The notes under the pieces are model-generated. The model was not told where the DNA came from, searched no databases, and saw only the letters and a program-made list of their open reading frames with translations. Below are positions 38,469 to 47,858 of a DNA stretch of 64,000 bases, piece after piece. A program made the translations under genes and the position numbers. The stretch covers positions 82,595 through 146,594 of the forward strand of contig NZ_AUXV01000026.1 of NCBI RefSeq assembly GCF_001625575.1, read 5' to 3'. Each line of letters begins with the position of its first letter. Position 1 is the first letter of the stretch. The DNA comes from Pseudoalteromonas luteoviolacea S2607. GTDB lineage: Bacteria > Pseudomonadota > Gammaproteobacteria > Enterobacterales > Alteromonadaceae.

Positions 38469-39497
38469 ATGCAAAAACTTGGTTATTTCTTCTCTGTTAT
38501 TTTTTTAGTGTTGTTCTTATCTGCGTGTGGTGAGCAAAAAGCGGAACAAAGTCCCGTTGAAATAAACGGTAGGACAATGGGGACTACCTATAATATCAAG
38601 GTCTTCCCTGGCCCTGTTAGTTTAGATGCTGAACGTTTTAAAAGTGAAGTAGACGAAGCGCTTATTGCTGTCAACGAGTCTATGTCGACGTATATTCCTG
38701 ATTCAGAGATTAATCAATTTAATCGGCTTGCCGCTAATACCGTGATGCCGATAAGCGAAGACTTCAGAAAGGTAACAGCAGAGTCTATCCGTTTGGGGCA
38801 ATCAACGAAGACCCTCGATGTGACCATGGGGCCTTTAATTGATTTATGGGGGTTTGGTCCTGACAAGCGTCCTACTAAGCGTCCGTCACAAAGTGAGATA
38901 GAGGCGATGCAAGACAACATAGGCGTGGATAAGTTGACCCTAACAAGCAAAGGCCTGTCTAAATCTCTTAGCCATTTAGAATTATCTTTTTCAGCTACGG
39001 CGAAAGGTTATGGTATTGACAAAGTAGCTGAGCTGATTGAGCGCAAAGGCATTGAAAACTACATGGTAGAAATTGGTGGAGAATTGCGCATCTCAGGTAG
39101 TAAGCCTGGCGCAACGCCGTGGCGTATTGCCATCGAAAAGCCGGATGCACCAGTTGGCCAGCGTCAAATTCATAGAATTATAGAGCCGGGTAAAAACAGT
39201 GTTGCGACCTCGGGTGATTATCGCATTTTCTATGAGATGGATGGTGAGGTATTCACGCACCTCATTGATCCTGCAACAGGCAAACCAGTAAAGCATGACT
39301 TGGTATCGGTAACTGTGCTGCACCCATCAGCCATGACCGCGGATGGGTTAGCGACAGCGCTTACTGTTATGGGAACTGAACGTGCTAAGGCTTACGCCGA
39401 GCAGCACAAGCTAGCAGTTTATCTGATCAGTAAAACGCAGGATGGTCTGAAGACGTATTCGAGCTCAGCATTTGCGCCTTACTTAAATAAAGATTAA
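38469..39497 (+). CDS. apbE: FAD:protein FMN transferase
   Basis: A 342-residue lipoprotein (lipobox LFLSACGE, Cys about 20) that transfers FMN from FAD to threonines of NqrB and NqrC on the periplasmic side. Motifs include GRTMGTTYNIKV, STYIPDSEINQFN, FSATAKGYGIDKVAE, NYMVEIGGELRISG and the catalytic region ATSGDYR, followed by THLIDPATGKPV. Its place after nqrF matches its role in Nqr maturation. Confidence 0.95.
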   Translation: MQKLGYFFSVIFLVLFLSACGEQKAEQSPVEINGRTMGTTYNIKVFPGPVSLDAERFKSEVDEALIAVNESMSTYIPDSEINQFNRLAANTVMPISEDFRKVTAESIRLGQSTKTLDVTMGPLIDLWGFGPDKRPTKRPSQSEIEAMQDNIGVDKLTLTSKGLSKSLSHLELSFSATAKGYGIDKVAELIERKGIENYMVEIGGELRISGSKPGATPWRIAIEKPDAPVGQRQIHRIIEPGKNSVATSGDYRIFYEMDGEVFTHLIDPATGKPVKHDLVSVTVLHPSAMTADGLATALTVMGTERAKAYAEQHKLAVYLISKTQDGLKTYSSSAFAPYLNKD

Positions 39498-39631
39498 AGG
39501 AAGCAAATATCATTGCTTTTTGTGAGGTAAATTCATTCAACTTTGTCGGGATTAGATATATAATATTGTGAATATACCGTCAGTTGCTTGGGATAAACCT
39601 AAGTTGGTTCGTTAATTAAGGGGCTTAGCCT

Positions 39632-39844
39632 ATGTCACTTTTTATTCTTACTTTTGGATTACTTGTTTTGATTGCAGCAGCAATGGCTGTGGGCGTAATA
39701 GTACAGAAAAAATCAATGGCAAGTAGTTGCGGGGGTTTGGGCTCTATGGGCATTGATAAAATATGTGACTGTGACGACCCATGCGATAAGCGCAAAAAAC
39801 GCTTAGCGAAAGAGCAGTCATGGCGAGAAAACCAAATTTTATAA
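39632..39844 (+). CDS. nqrM: NqrM, Na+-NQR maturation protein
   Basis: A 70-residue protein of the NqrM (DUF539) family needed for Nqr assembly, probably iron delivery. One membrane helix (FILTFGLLVLIAAAMAVGVIV) is followed by a short domain with four cysteines: SSCGGLGS, then ICDCDDPCDKRKKR. The start has GGGGC nearby. It lies downstream of apbE as in Vibrio. Confidence 0.93.
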   Translation: MSLFILTFGLLVLIAAAMAVGVIVQKKSMASSCGGLGSMGIDKICDCDDPCDKRKKRLAKEQSWRENQIL

Positions 39845-39856
39845 TTTGGGTTGAAT

Positions 39857-39884
39857 AAAAACGCAGGCCAGCCTGCGTTTTTTT
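39857..39884 (+). terminator. Terminator after nqrM
   Basis: AAACGCAGGC and GCCTGCGTTT pair around CA, followed by a T run, just past the nqrM stop. It shows that the phosphatase gene start must lie downstream of it. Confidence 0.9.
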
Positions 39885-39898
39885 GTGCGTATTATTTA

Positions 39899-40498
39899 AT
39901 GCTAAAAACTATTTTCCTTGTCAGACACACTGAGACCGTTAAGATTAATCATTTGATCGGTGCCTCCGATGTGCCACTTCCTCTTGCAAGCCTTGAACGA
40001 CTGCAAAGTCAGCTGGATGAATGTCCTAATATACAAAAAGTCATTTCTTCTCCCCGTCAAAGGTGCAGCCAAGCAGCACGAATATTTAGCGAAGCCCACC
40101 AAGTGCCATTGGAGATTGAGCCAAAAATTCAAGAAATGGACTTTGGTGATTGGGACGGACATTGTTATGAATGGCTATGGCAAAATACAGCCAATCCGAG
40201 TATTGGTGATTTTTGGCAAGATCCTTGGTCTCATATCCCGCCAAATGGCGAGCCTATGACGAGTTTTGAGAGGAGAGTTGAGTCGTGGTGGCAAGAGATT
40301 GTTTCCTCTCCCAATGATGATGCTATCTTAGTGGTAACACATGGTGGGGTGATAAAGGTACTGCTTGCAATCGTGTTGGCTTTACCACATAAAAGTGCAA
40401 CCCATTTAAATTGTTTTGAAGTCGGCTATGGCTGTATCGTGCGCCTCTCTGTTTATTACGATAATAACGGAGTTGCTTGGCCTAAAGTTGTCTTTTAG
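39899..40498 (+). CDS. cobC: Histidine phosphatase, probable alpha-ribazole phosphatase
   Basis: A 199-residue histidine-phosphatase-superfamily enzyme. The phospho-histidine motif FLVRHTET, the SSPRQRCSQAA arginine motif, EMDFGDWDG and the second catalytic histidine VVTHGGV are present; the EMDFGDWDG form is typical of CobC, which removes phosphate from alpha-ribazole 5'-phosphate (or adenosylcobalamin phosphate) in B12 assembly. ATG 39899 is used because the open frame further upstream runs through the nqrM terminator. It lies just before the B12 riboswitch and so is not controlled by it. The CobC role is inferred from motif and context. Confidence 0.72.
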   Translation: MLKTIFLVRHTETVKINHLIGASDVPLPLASLERLQSQLDECPNIQKVISSPRQRCSQAARIFSEAHQVPLEIEPKIQEMDFGDWDGHCYEWLWQNTANPSIGDFWQDPWSHIPPNGEPMTSFERRVESWWQEIVSSPNDDAILVVTHGGVIKVLLAIVLALPHKSATHLNCFEVGYGCIVRLSVYYDNNGVAWPKVVF

Positions 40499-40526
40499 CC
40501 ATCTAGACTTCATAATACACAGAATC

Positions 40527-40656
40527 ATTTCAGTGCTGCTTGGGAATGGGGTGAAAATCCTCAGCTGTCCCCGCAACTGTATTCGTATGCTTTAATAAAG
40601 TGTCGAAGAGCCAGATACCAAGGCTGAAATAAGAACTTAAGCGGGCGCACTTAAGT
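40527..40656 (+). promoter_or_regulatory. Cobalamin riboswitch
   Basis: The adenosylcobalamin aptamer core is plain: GGGAA...GGTGAAAATCC (40542-40560), CTGTCCCCGCAACTGT (40565-40580), and the B12 box GCCAGATACCAAGGCT (40610-40625). Helix P1 pairs ATTTCAG (40527-40533) with CTGAAAT (40624-40630). A downstream hairpin ACTTAAG...CTTAAGT (40635-40656) probably belongs to the expression platform. No poly-U terminator follows, so control is likely translational. Confidence 0.93.
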
Positions 40657-40685
40657 GATATCACAACACCCTATTGGAGCTGCTA

Positions 40686-40700
40686 ATGCCCATCTTGTGA
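40686..40700 (+). CDS. Possible four-residue leader ORF
   Basis: ATG-CCC-ATC-TTG-TGA encodes only M-P-I-L. A strong ribosome site GGAG lies six bases before the ATG, better than that of btuD itself. The stretch ATCACAA (40660-40666) can pair with TTGTGAT (40695-40701), which would enclose the ribosome site and start codon in one loop. It ends 27 bases before the btuD ATG. It may be a coupling leader or the relic of a lost gene. Confidence 0.4.
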   Translation: MPIL

Positions 40701-40727
40701 TCTGTGCTGCCCGAAACAAGAGGACAT

Positions 40728-41561
40728 ATGGTAGCGGCACAAGTTTCTGTAAATAACCTCAATTTGGTTATTAATAATAAGCACATTTTATCTGACATTT
40801 GTTTTTCAGTAGCCTCAGGTCAATTTGTTGGGCTGATTGGTCCTAATGGTGCGGGAAAGTCATCACTATTGCGATGTTTGTATCGTTTTCAAACACCGGT
40901 GTCGGGTAGCATTTTGATAGATCAGACCGATATTAATCAATTTGATAGGCTGAGTTATGCAAGAACAGTCGCTGCGGTACTGCAAGAGATCCCCAGCCAG
41001 TTTAATTTAGCTGTGTTTGACGTCGTTGCAATGGGGATTACACCACATAAACGCTTGTTTTCAAGCATCTCACTGAGAGATCGCCAGTCGATTCAAGAAG
41101 CGCTCCAGAAAGTAGGATTAACCCACAAGCAACAGCAACCATATGAGTCTCTATCTGGGGGAGAGAAGCAACGCGTCATGATAGCCAGAGCAATTGTCCA
41201 GCGCCCGAGTTTACTATTGATGGATGAGCCCACGAGTCATTTAGATGTAAAGTACCAGATAGAAATTATGGCTTTGGCTAAGTCATTGGGAGTTACTGTC
41301 ATTGCATCGTTTCATGATTTAAATCTGGCGTCGGCGCTGTGTGACTCAATTTTAGTGCTTGATCAAGGGGAGTTACTGGCTGATGGGACTCCTCAAAACG
41401 TAATGACAACCGAGATGCTGTCTACAGTGTTCGGAGTAAACGCGGAGGTATCATTACAGTCCTCGTCCAATGGCGAGCAAATTCCATATATTCGTTATCA
41501 ATATCAACTCAGTGAAACAGATTTAGATTTACAAGTTTCAAGGGGGCGAGAGTGCGAGTAG
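40728..41561 (+). CDS. btuD: Cobalamin ABC transporter ATPase
   Basis: A 277-residue FecE/BtuD-type ATPase: Walker A GPNGAGKSS, Q-loop VLQEIPSQF, signature LSGGEKQRVMIARA, Walker B LLLMDEP and SFHDLN switch histidine. It powers vitamin B12 import through BtuC. ATG 40728 has AGAGGA just upstream; GTG 40704 is an in-frame alternative. It is the first full gene under the B12 riboswitch. Confidence 0.9.
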   Translation: MVAAQVSVNNLNLVINNKHILSDICFSVASGQFVGLIGPNGAGKSSLLRCLYRFQTPVSGSILIDQTDINQFDRLSYARTVAAVLQEIPSQFNLAVFDVVAMGITPHKRLFSSISLRDRQSIQEALQKVGLTHKQQQPYESLSGGEKQRVMIARAIVQRPSLLLMDEPTSHLDVKYQIEIMALAKSLGVTVIASFHDLNLASALCDSILVLDQGELLADGTPQNVMTTEMLSTVFGVNAEVSLQSSSNGEQIPYIRYQYQLSETDLDLQVSRGRECE

Positions 41562-42544
41562 CTGCAAGTAGTATTTTGATTTTAGTCTGCCTCTTTAGCT
41601 TTATGAGTGCATTGAGTATAGGTGCTATTCATGTAGATTTTTACGATGTATGGCTAGCGTTATGGTCATATGATGAAACACAACTGGCACAAAAAATAAT
41701 TGTTGAGCTTAGGCTCCCTCGCACAGTTTTAGCATTTTTGGCCGGCGCAGGCCTCGCGACTGCTGGCTTAATTTTACAAACAGTGACACGTAACCCGTTG
41801 GCAGATCCTTATCTTTTCGGTATTTCTTCTGGGGCATCTTTTGGGGTGGTACTTCTTCTAACTATTTTCGGTATTCAAAATGGCTTAGCTATGTCGGGGG
41901 CTGCATTACTTGGCAGTGTGTGTGCGATGAGCCTATTGCTATTAATTGCGTACCATAAAGGGACTGCGCAAATTGAAAGCATGTTGCTTGCCGGGGTCGC
42001 ACTGTCATTTTTATTTAATGCGTTTACTAGCTTGTTATTGTACTGGAGCGATCCGCAAGCCATCACTGCGATTATCTTTTGGAGCTTAGGCAGTTTTAGT
42101 CGAGCTGATTGGGCATGGATGTGGCTACCATTTACCGTGGTCCTATTAGGCTTTTTGAGCGTGATTTGTTTTAGGCGTCACCTTAATGCGCTTTTGCTAG
42201 GAGATGAAAGTGCAGTAACGTTGGGTGTTAACGTGCATAAGCTGCGTTTGGGCATGCTTTTAGTAAGCTCTTTGCTGACGGCGGTGTTAGTGGCAGCGTG
42301 TGGCGGGGTGGGATTTGTTGGCCTAATGATCCCACATATTGTACGTTTTTTTATCTCTCAAGCCAGAGTGCTAGGTATGTTGATGACGGCATTGAGTGGC
42401 GGTTTACTCATGTTATGGGTAGATGTGCTTGCACGTAGCTTAATTGAGAATCAAGAGTTACCAATTGGTGTGATCACAGCTGCCATCGGCAGTGTATTTT
42501 TCCTTTCTCTATTGATGTTTAAAAAACGCTCAGCAACAATTTAA
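41552..42544 (+). CDS. btuC: Cobalamin ABC transporter permease
   Basis: A 330-residue permease of the FecCD family with about ten helices. LRLPRTVLAFLAGAGLATAGLILQTVTRNPLADPYLFGISSG and GFVGLMIPHIVR (the cytoplasmic loop contacting the ATPase) are family signatures. It uses a GTG start with AAGGGGG five bases upstream and overlaps the btuD stop by ten bases. Confidence 0.92.
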   Translation: MRVAASSILILVCLFSFMSALSIGAIHVDFYDVWLALWSYDETQLAQKIIVELRLPRTVLAFLAGAGLATAGLILQTVTRNPLADPYLFGISSGASFGVVLLLTIFGIQNGLAMSGAALLGSVCAMSLLLLIAYHKGTAQIESMLLAGVALSFLFNAFTSLLLYWSDPQAITAIIFWSLGSFSRADWAWMWLPFTVVLLGFLSVICFRRHLNALLLGDESAVTLGVNVHKLRLGMLLVSSLLTAVLVAACGGVGFVGLMIPHIVRFFISQARVLGMLMTALSGGLLMLWVDVLARSLIENQELPIGVITAAIGSVFFLSLLMFKKRSATI

Positions 42545-42556
42545 TTGGATAGTTAA

Positions 42557-43612
42557 ATGATTAAACCTCTGGATTTAAAGCACAGTTTAAATGTGCAACA
42601 AAAGTTGGATATGAAAACCAAGCCGCTTGGCTCTTTGGGAAAACTAGAATCATTGGCTAAACAACTCATTTTGATTTTCTCACAGGGCATGTCAGAGGAT
42701 GAACTGGGAGCTGCCGACTTCTCAGTTACTCATCCATGTATTTGTATATTTGCAGGCGACCATGGCATTGCAAGTGAGGGCATATCAATTGCGCCAAGCG
42801 AAGTAACAGGTCAGATGGTGACAAATTTTGCTCAAGGTGGCGCTGCGATCTGTGTGTTTGCTCGGCAGCTAGGGTGGCATTTAAACGTAGTCGATTGTGG
42901 AATTCTCACACCGCCACACAATAATACCGTGATTGATTGCCGGCTTGGTGCGTCAACGCATTCATTTCATCATCAGGCGGCCATGACCGGTGAGCAACTA
43001 GAAATTGGGTTGGCGAATGCCGCTGCATTGGTTGACGAGGAGCTACAGCGTGGGTGCAACTTATTTGCTTTTGGAGAAATGGGCATAGGTAACACGACGT
43101 CAGCGGCTGCCATATTCATCGCATTGTCTGGAGTTGCTCCAGAACTAGCCGTTGGAAAAGGGACCGGAGTGGCAGACGATGTGGTTAAGAAAAAGCAGCT
43201 TTTAATTGAGCAGGCCTTGCAATTACACCAGTTATCTCCAGAGCAACCTCTGGATATTCTTCAATGTCTTGGTGGCTTTGAAATCGTGCACCTAGTTGGT
43301 GCCATGCTTGCGGTTGCCAGCGCCCAAAAAGTTATTGTCGTAGATGGTTTTATAGCAACGGCAGCTGCAATGCTGGCAGTTGCCATTGAACCAAATAGTA
43401 AAGCCTATATGGTGTTTGCACATTGCTCGAGTGAACAAGGGCATCAGAAAATGCTCGATTACTTGGCCGTTGAACCTTTGCTGAATTTAGGTATGCGATT
43501 GGGTGAGGGTAGTGGTGCTGCGCTCGCACTACCTATTATCGAGAGCGCACTCGCCATTTATAATGACATGGCGAGTTTCGAAGAAGCCGACGTCACTCAG
43601 GTTGTTAAATAA
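42557..43612 (+). CDS. cobT: Nicotinate-nucleotide:dimethylbenzimidazole phosphoribosyltransferase
   Basis: Makes alpha-ribazole phosphate, the activated lower ligand of cobalamin; 351 residues. MKTKPLGSLGKLE at the N-terminus, FAGDHGIASEGIS, GEMGIGNTTSAAA and the late HCSSEQGH and GMRLGEGSGAALAL motifs with the catalytic glutamate are standard for CobT. It lies 12 bases after btuC and one base before cobS. Confidence 0.95.
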   Translation: MIKPLDLKHSLNVQQKLDMKTKPLGSLGKLESLAKQLILIFSQGMSEDELGAADFSVTHPCICIFAGDHGIASEGISIAPSEVTGQMVTNFAQGGAAICVFARQLGWHLNVVDCGILTPPHNNTVIDCRLGASTHSFHHQAAMTGEQLEIGLANAAALVDEELQRGCNLFAFGEMGIGNTTSAAAIFIALSGVAPELAVGKGTGVADDVVKKKQLLIEQALQLHQLSPEQPLDILQCLGGFEIVHLVGAMLAVASAQKVIVVDGFIATAAAMLAVAIEPNSKAYMVFAHCSSEQGHQKMLDYLAVEPLLNLGMRLGEGSGAALALPIIESALAIYNDMASFEEADVTQVVK

Positions 43613-43613
43613 T

Positions 43614-44390
43614 ATGTCTCAGTTTGCGTTGTTCAAGCTTGCGTTGATTTTCCTGACGCGAGTGCCGGTGAAGTTGAGCGGCAGTGTTAGCGATGAAGAA
43701 ATTAACTTATCTAGCCGTTACTTCGCTATGGTCGGCTTTTGTATCGGCCTGTTCATGGCTTTTTCGTTGTGGGTCATAGCCTATTGGGTGCCTATGAATG
43801 TGGCCATCCTTTTCATATTGGGCTTAGGGCTGCTTGTCACTGGCGCGTTTCATGAAGATGGCTTTGCCGATGTTTGGGATGGTTTCGGCGGCGGATGGAG
43901 CCAGCAGCAAAAACTGGACATCATGAAAGACAGCAGAATTGGCACTTATGGTGCGGTCGCGCTCTTCATTTTAATGATGAGTAAGTATCAACTGCTACTG
44001 GCACTAAGTGAAGATTTAGTTACGTTGCTGTTCGCTATCGTGATAGCGCAGACTCTTAGTCGTATGACCGCAACGAGTCTTATCGGTAAGCTGCCATACG
44101 TGCAATTGGATGCGCAAAGCAAAGTGAAACCTATTGCAAAAGATTTGCAGTCGACCAGCAGGGCAATCTTATACGCCTCTGGGGGGATGGTGCCTTTGCT
44201 TGGGTTAGGTTTATCCACATTTTCAATTTGGCATATGTTGGGCTTGTTTGTAACGCTGTGGCTTACTCGGTGGGGGTGCCAACAATGGTTTGCTCGCCAG
44301 CTCGGCGGTTATACAGGGGACTGTCTGGGCGCTGCACAGCAGATCTGTGAAGTGGCTATTTACACTTTTTGTGTAGTGAGTGTGTTATGA
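43614..44390 (+). CDS. cobS: Adenosylcobinamide-GDP ribazoletransferase
   Basis: Cobalamin synthase, a 258-residue polytopic inner-membrane protein joining adenosylcobinamide-GDP with alpha-ribazole. The family motifs FLTRVPV and GAFHEDGFADVWDGFGGGW (metal-binding acidic residues) and DSRIGTYG are clear, as is GGYTGDCLGAAQQ near the end. The ATG at 43614 starts one base after the cobT stop; the frame is open upstream within cobT. Its stop overlaps cobU (ATGA). Confidence 0.95.
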   Translation: MSQFALFKLALIFLTRVPVKLSGSVSDEEINLSSRYFAMVGFCIGLFMAFSLWVIAYWVPMNVAILFILGLGLLVTGAFHEDGFADVWDGFGGGWSQQQKLDIMKDSRIGTYGAVALFILMMSKYQLLLALSEDLVTLLFAIVIAQTLSRMTATSLIGKLPYVQLDAQSKVKPIAKDLQSTSRAILYASGGMVPLLGLGLSTFSIWHMLGLFVTLWLTRWGCQQWFARQLGGYTGDCLGAAQQICEVAIYTFCVVSVL

Positions 44391-44929
44391 CTGGTCGAGT
44401 GGATCTAATCATTGGTGGTGCTCGTTCAGGTAAAAGTACACTGGCGGAAAGACGAGCTGAGCAGTGGTTATCTGCTGGCAGCGTAAAAGAGCTGATCTAT
44501 ATCGCCACGGCACAAAGTAAAGACGATGAAATGGCAGCGCGTATTGCACGTCACCAAGCAACGAGAACAGAACTTTGGCAGGTTCATGAAGCGCCTTGGG
44601 AAATAGCAGAACTCATTTCGCAACTAGCGCCTGAGCAATGTGCCCTCGTAGATTGTTTGACGCTTTGGCTAACTTATGGTTTGTGCGAAGTAAGCGAAAA
44701 AGAGTTTTATAGCAATAAGCGAAAATTACTGGATGCATTAAAGACAACGCAGGGTCGAGTAATATTGGTAAGCAATGAAGTCGGGCACGGTATTGTACCT
44801 CTGGGTGCCTTAAGCCGGCGCTTTGTTGACGAATCAGGTTGGCTCAATCAAGACATTGCTGCTATTGCCAAGCGTGTCGATTTCGTGATGGCAGGTTTGC
44901 CCCTTAATTTAAAAAGTGAAAGAAAATGA
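44387..44929 (+). CDS. cobU: Adenosylcobinamide kinase/guanylyltransferase
   Basis: A 180-residue bifunctional enzyme that phosphorylates adenosylcobinamide and adds GMP. The P-loop [14 protein letters not shown] sits at the N-terminus; RIARHQATR includes the histidine that accepts GMP; VDCLTLW and [11 protein letters not shown] follow. ATG 44387 overlaps the cobS stop; its stop overlaps the cobQ start, again ATGA. Confidence 0.95.
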   Translation: MTGRVDLIIGGARSGKSTLAERRAEQWLSAGSVKELIYIATAQSKDDEMAARIARHQATRTELWQVHEAPWEIAELISQLAPEQCALVDCLTLWLTYGLCEVSEKEFYSNKRKLLDALKTTQGRVILVSNEVGHGIVPLGALSRRFVDESGWLNQDIAAIAKRVDFVMAGLPLNLKSERK

Positions 44930-46395
44930 AGACATTGATGGTGCAGGGCACGACGTCAGATGCTGGTAAAAGCACACTTGTCGCAGGACTGTGTCGTGTT
45001 GCTGCGCGTAGAAGTATTAAAGTTGCGCCATTTAAACCGCAAAATATGGCACTAAATAGTGCGGTTACACCATGTGGAGGGGAAATAGGCCGGGCTCAGG
45101 CGCTCCAAGCCGTTGCTGCAAATGTTCCCTTAAGTGTGGATTTTAATCCCATTTTATTAAAACCTAATTCCGATACCGGTGCTCAGGTAATAGTGCATGG
45201 TAAGGCACTAAGTAACATGGAAGCCGGGAAATATCATGATTATAAAGCAGTTGCAATGGATGCAGTCATTGGATCTCACACTCGCTTAGCTGAACAATTT
45301 TCGTTATGCATAGTGGAAGGGGCAGGCAGCCCTGCTGAAATAAACTTGCGAGAAAATGATATCGCAAATATGGGGTTCGCCTGTAAAGTATCTTGCCCCG
45401 TTATTATTGTTGCTGATATTGATAAAGGTGGAGTGTTTGCTCATTTAGTTGGCACACTGGCGCTGCTTAGTGAAGAAGAACAGGCCTTGGTAAAAGGGTT
45501 TGTTATTAATCGCTTTCGTGGAGATATTAGCTTGCTGCAGTCAGGATTGGATTGGCTAGAAGACTACACGGGCAAGCCTGTTTTGGGCGTACTACCCTAT
45601 TTACATGACTTAACACTGGATGCAGAGGATGCGGTCACCATTGCTAATCGTACCGAAAATGCCAGCTTAAAGATCGCGGTGTTGTTGTTACCACATATCA
45701 GCAACCATACAGACTTTGACAGTTTGCGGCTCAACCCCAAGGTTGACCTGAAATATGTTAGGCATGGTGAAAAGATCGGAAGTGTTGATCTGGTAATCAT
45801 ACCGGGCAGTAAAAATGTGATTAACGACCTGTGTTTTCTAAAGTCTGAAGGGTGGGATATAGAAATTAATCATCACCTTCGATATCAAGGCAAGGTGTTG
45901 GGTATTTGTGGTGGCTTACAAATGTTAGGTCAGGCAATTTTTGACCCGCAGCATATTGAATCCCCAGTTGAGCAGGTGACAGCACTTAATCTAGTGCGAT
46001 TCAGCACTGAGCTGACTGAAACTAAGCATCTCACCAACGTGCATGGTTTGTGTTTATTAAATGATGAGCAGGTGGCGATACGTGGCTACGAAATACATTG
46101 TGGAATCAGCTCGGGACCGGCTTTGGAGAAACCATTTCTAACGTTTTCAAAACATCCTCAAGATGCAATCAGGGATGGGTTTATTTCGGATGACAATTTG
46201 ATAGCAGGCACCTACCTACACGGGCTATTTGATGACCCAAACACTTGCTCCGCAATTTTGAAGTGGGCGAGCCATGGTGAGTTTAGTCATGCAGGGTTTG
46301 ATTTAGATGCACACAGAGAAAAGCAGTTAGATAAGTTAGCAGACATTTGTGAGCAACATTTAGATATAGAAAAGATTTTTGCACTCGGCGAATAG
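44926..46395 (+). CDS. cobQ: Adenosylcobyric acid synthase
   Basis: Glutamine-dependent amidase of 489 residues acting on adenosylcobyrinic a,c-diamide. The N-terminal dethiobiotin-synthetase-like ATP domain has [10 protein letters not shown] and KPQNMALNS; the C-terminal class I glutamine amidotransferase has the nucleophile in [10 protein letters not shown] and a histidine in YLHGLFDD. It belongs to de novo corrin synthesis, yet no other de novo gene and no cbiB/cobD lies in this window. Confidence 0.94.
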   Translation: MKTLMVQGTTSDAGKSTLVAGLCRVAARRSIKVAPFKPQNMALNSAVTPCGGEIGRAQALQAVAANVPLSVDFNPILLKPNSDTGAQVIVHGKALSNMEAGKYHDYKAVAMDAVIGSHTRLAEQFSLCIVEGAGSPAEINLRENDIANMGFACKVSCPVIIVADIDKGGVFAHLVGTLALLSEEEQALVKGFVINRFRGDISLLQSGLDWLEDYTGKPVLGVLPYLHDLTLDAEDAVTIANRTENASLKIAVLLLPHISNHTDFDSLRLNPKVDLKYVRHGEKIGSVDLVIIPGSKNVINDLCFLKSEGWDIEINHHLRYQGKVLGICGGLQMLGQAIFDPQHIESPVEQVTALNLVRFSTELTETKHLTNVHGLCLLNDEQVAIRGYEIHCGISSGPALEKPFLTFSKHPQDAIRDGFISDDNLIAGTYLHGLFDDPNTCSAILKWASHGEFSHAGFDLDAHREKQLDKLADICEQHLDIEKIFALGE

Positions 46396-46404
46396 GAGTC
46401 AGAT

Positions 46405-47004
46405 ATGACAGAAAAAAATCAAGAAAAGCATAAAGCTAGGCAGCAGAAAGTAAAAGAAAAAGTGGACCAAAAAGTCGCCGAAGCGAATATAGAGCAAGGG
46501 ATTTTGCAGGTCATCACAGGTAATGGAAAGGGCAAATCAACTTCTGGCTTTGGCACGGTTGCTCGCTGTGTTGGGCACGGAATGCAAGCGGCTGTGGTGC
46601 AGTTTATTAAAGGAAACTGGGAGTGTGGAGAGCGTAATTTGCTTGAAAAAGCGGGTGTCCCATTTGCTGTGATGAAAACTGGGTTCACGTGGGAAACACA
46701 AAACCGAGAAACCGATACTCAAGCTGCTCAGGCAACGTGGCAAAAAGCAAAGGCATGGTTACAAGATGAAAGCATCGACTTAGTCTTGCTAGATGAACTG
46801 ACCTATATGGTTAGCTACGATTATTTAGATTTAGAGGAAGTGCTTGAAGCGCTTCAAAACAGACCTAAAATGCAATCAGTGATCATTACAGGGCGAGGCG
46901 CACATCGAAGCCTAACAGAACTTGCAGATACGGTAAGTGAAGTTAGAAACGTAAAGCATGCATTTGAAGCTGGAATTAAAGCGCAGAAAGGGTTCGACTT
47001 CTAA
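46405..47004 (+). CDS. cobO: Cob(I)alamin adenosyltransferase
   Basis: A 199-residue CobA/BtuR/CobO-type enzyme that adds the adenosyl group to corrinoids. It has a highly charged N-terminal helix (KHKARQQKVKEKVDQKV), the P-loop GNGKGKSTSGFG, VQFIKGNWECGE and LLDELTYMVSYDYL. The stop overlaps the btuF start by one base. Confidence 0.94.
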   Translation: MTEKNQEKHKARQQKVKEKVDQKVAEANIEQGILQVITGNGKGKSTSGFGTVARCVGHGMQAAVVQFIKGNWECGERNLLEKAGVPFAVMKTGFTWETQNRETDTQAAQATWQKAKAWLQDESIDLVLLDELTYMVSYDYLDLEEVLEALQNRPKMQSVIITGRGAHRSLTELADTVSEVRNVKHAFEAGIKAQKGFDF

Positions 47005-47858
47005 TGGTCATAAATTGGACCTTGGTGGGTGCACTGCTAGTGATGAGCTCATGGGCGAATGCTCAGTCACAGCAGGTACCGCAACGGATCGTTGCTCTAG
47101 CCCCGCATATTGTTGAAAACTTGTATGCCATAGGTGCCGGCGAACGCATCGTCGGCACGGTTGAGTATGCCGATTACCCTGAAGCTGCAAAGCAGATCCC
47201 AAGGATAGGAGGCTTTCATGGTATTCAGCTTGAAAAGGTGCTTGCACTGCGCCCTGATCTTGTTGTCGTATGGAAAAACGGCAATAAAGAGGCCGATATT
47301 GAAAAGTTGAAAGCGCTTGGGATCCCTGTAGCTTATAGTGTCTCCAAAAATATTCACCAAGTTCCTAACGAGCTGATGAAACTGGGCAAATTAACGGGGC
47401 TTGAAGCGCAAGCGAAAGTACAAGCTGACAAGTTTATAAGCGAATATCAGCAAATAGTAAATACATATAAAAGCAAAGAAAAGTTGGATGTTTTTTACCA
47501 GCTTTGGCCTTCGCCATTGATGACCATTAACGGTAAAACATGGATACACCAGACGCTTACCACCTGTGGGGTACGAAATGTATTTGCTGATGCTACCACT
47601 GAGTACCCTCAGATAAGCCTTGAGAATGTTATTGCTAAACACCCCCAAGCAATAGTCATCCCAAATGAAAGAGCGACAAAGGAGCCGCAAAAAGTTGATT
47701 GGCAACTTTGGTCAGAAATTCCCGCTGTGAAACATCGACAATATATAGAAGTTGATGCCGACCTAATACATCGCTTTAGCACCAGAATGCTGATTGGTGT
47801 GCGGGATATGTGTGATAAACTTCACGCTTCAAGAACTTATTATGGAAAACGGCAATGA
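47004..47858 (+). CDS. btuF: Cobalamin-binding periplasmic protein
   Basis: A 284-residue exported protein of the BtuF/FhuD fold. Signal peptide [55 protein letters not shown] matches BtuF, and conserved glutamates on each lobe dock to BtuC. Start and stop overlap cobO and ung respectively. It completes the BtuCDF importer. Confidence 0.9.
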   Translation: MVINWTLVGALLVMSSWANAQSQQVPQRIVALAPHIVENLYAIGAGERIVGTVEYADYPEAAKQIPRIGGFHGIQLEKVLALRPDLVVVWKNGNKEADIEKLKALGIPVAYSVSKNIHQVPNELMKLGKLTGLEAQAKVQADKFISEYQQIVNTYKSKEKLDVFYQLWPSPLMTINGKTWIHQTLTTCGVRNVFADATTEYPQISLENVIAKHPQAIVIPNERATKEPQKVDWQLWSEIPAVKHRQYIEVDADLIHRFSTRMLIGVRDMCDKLHASRTYYGKRQ

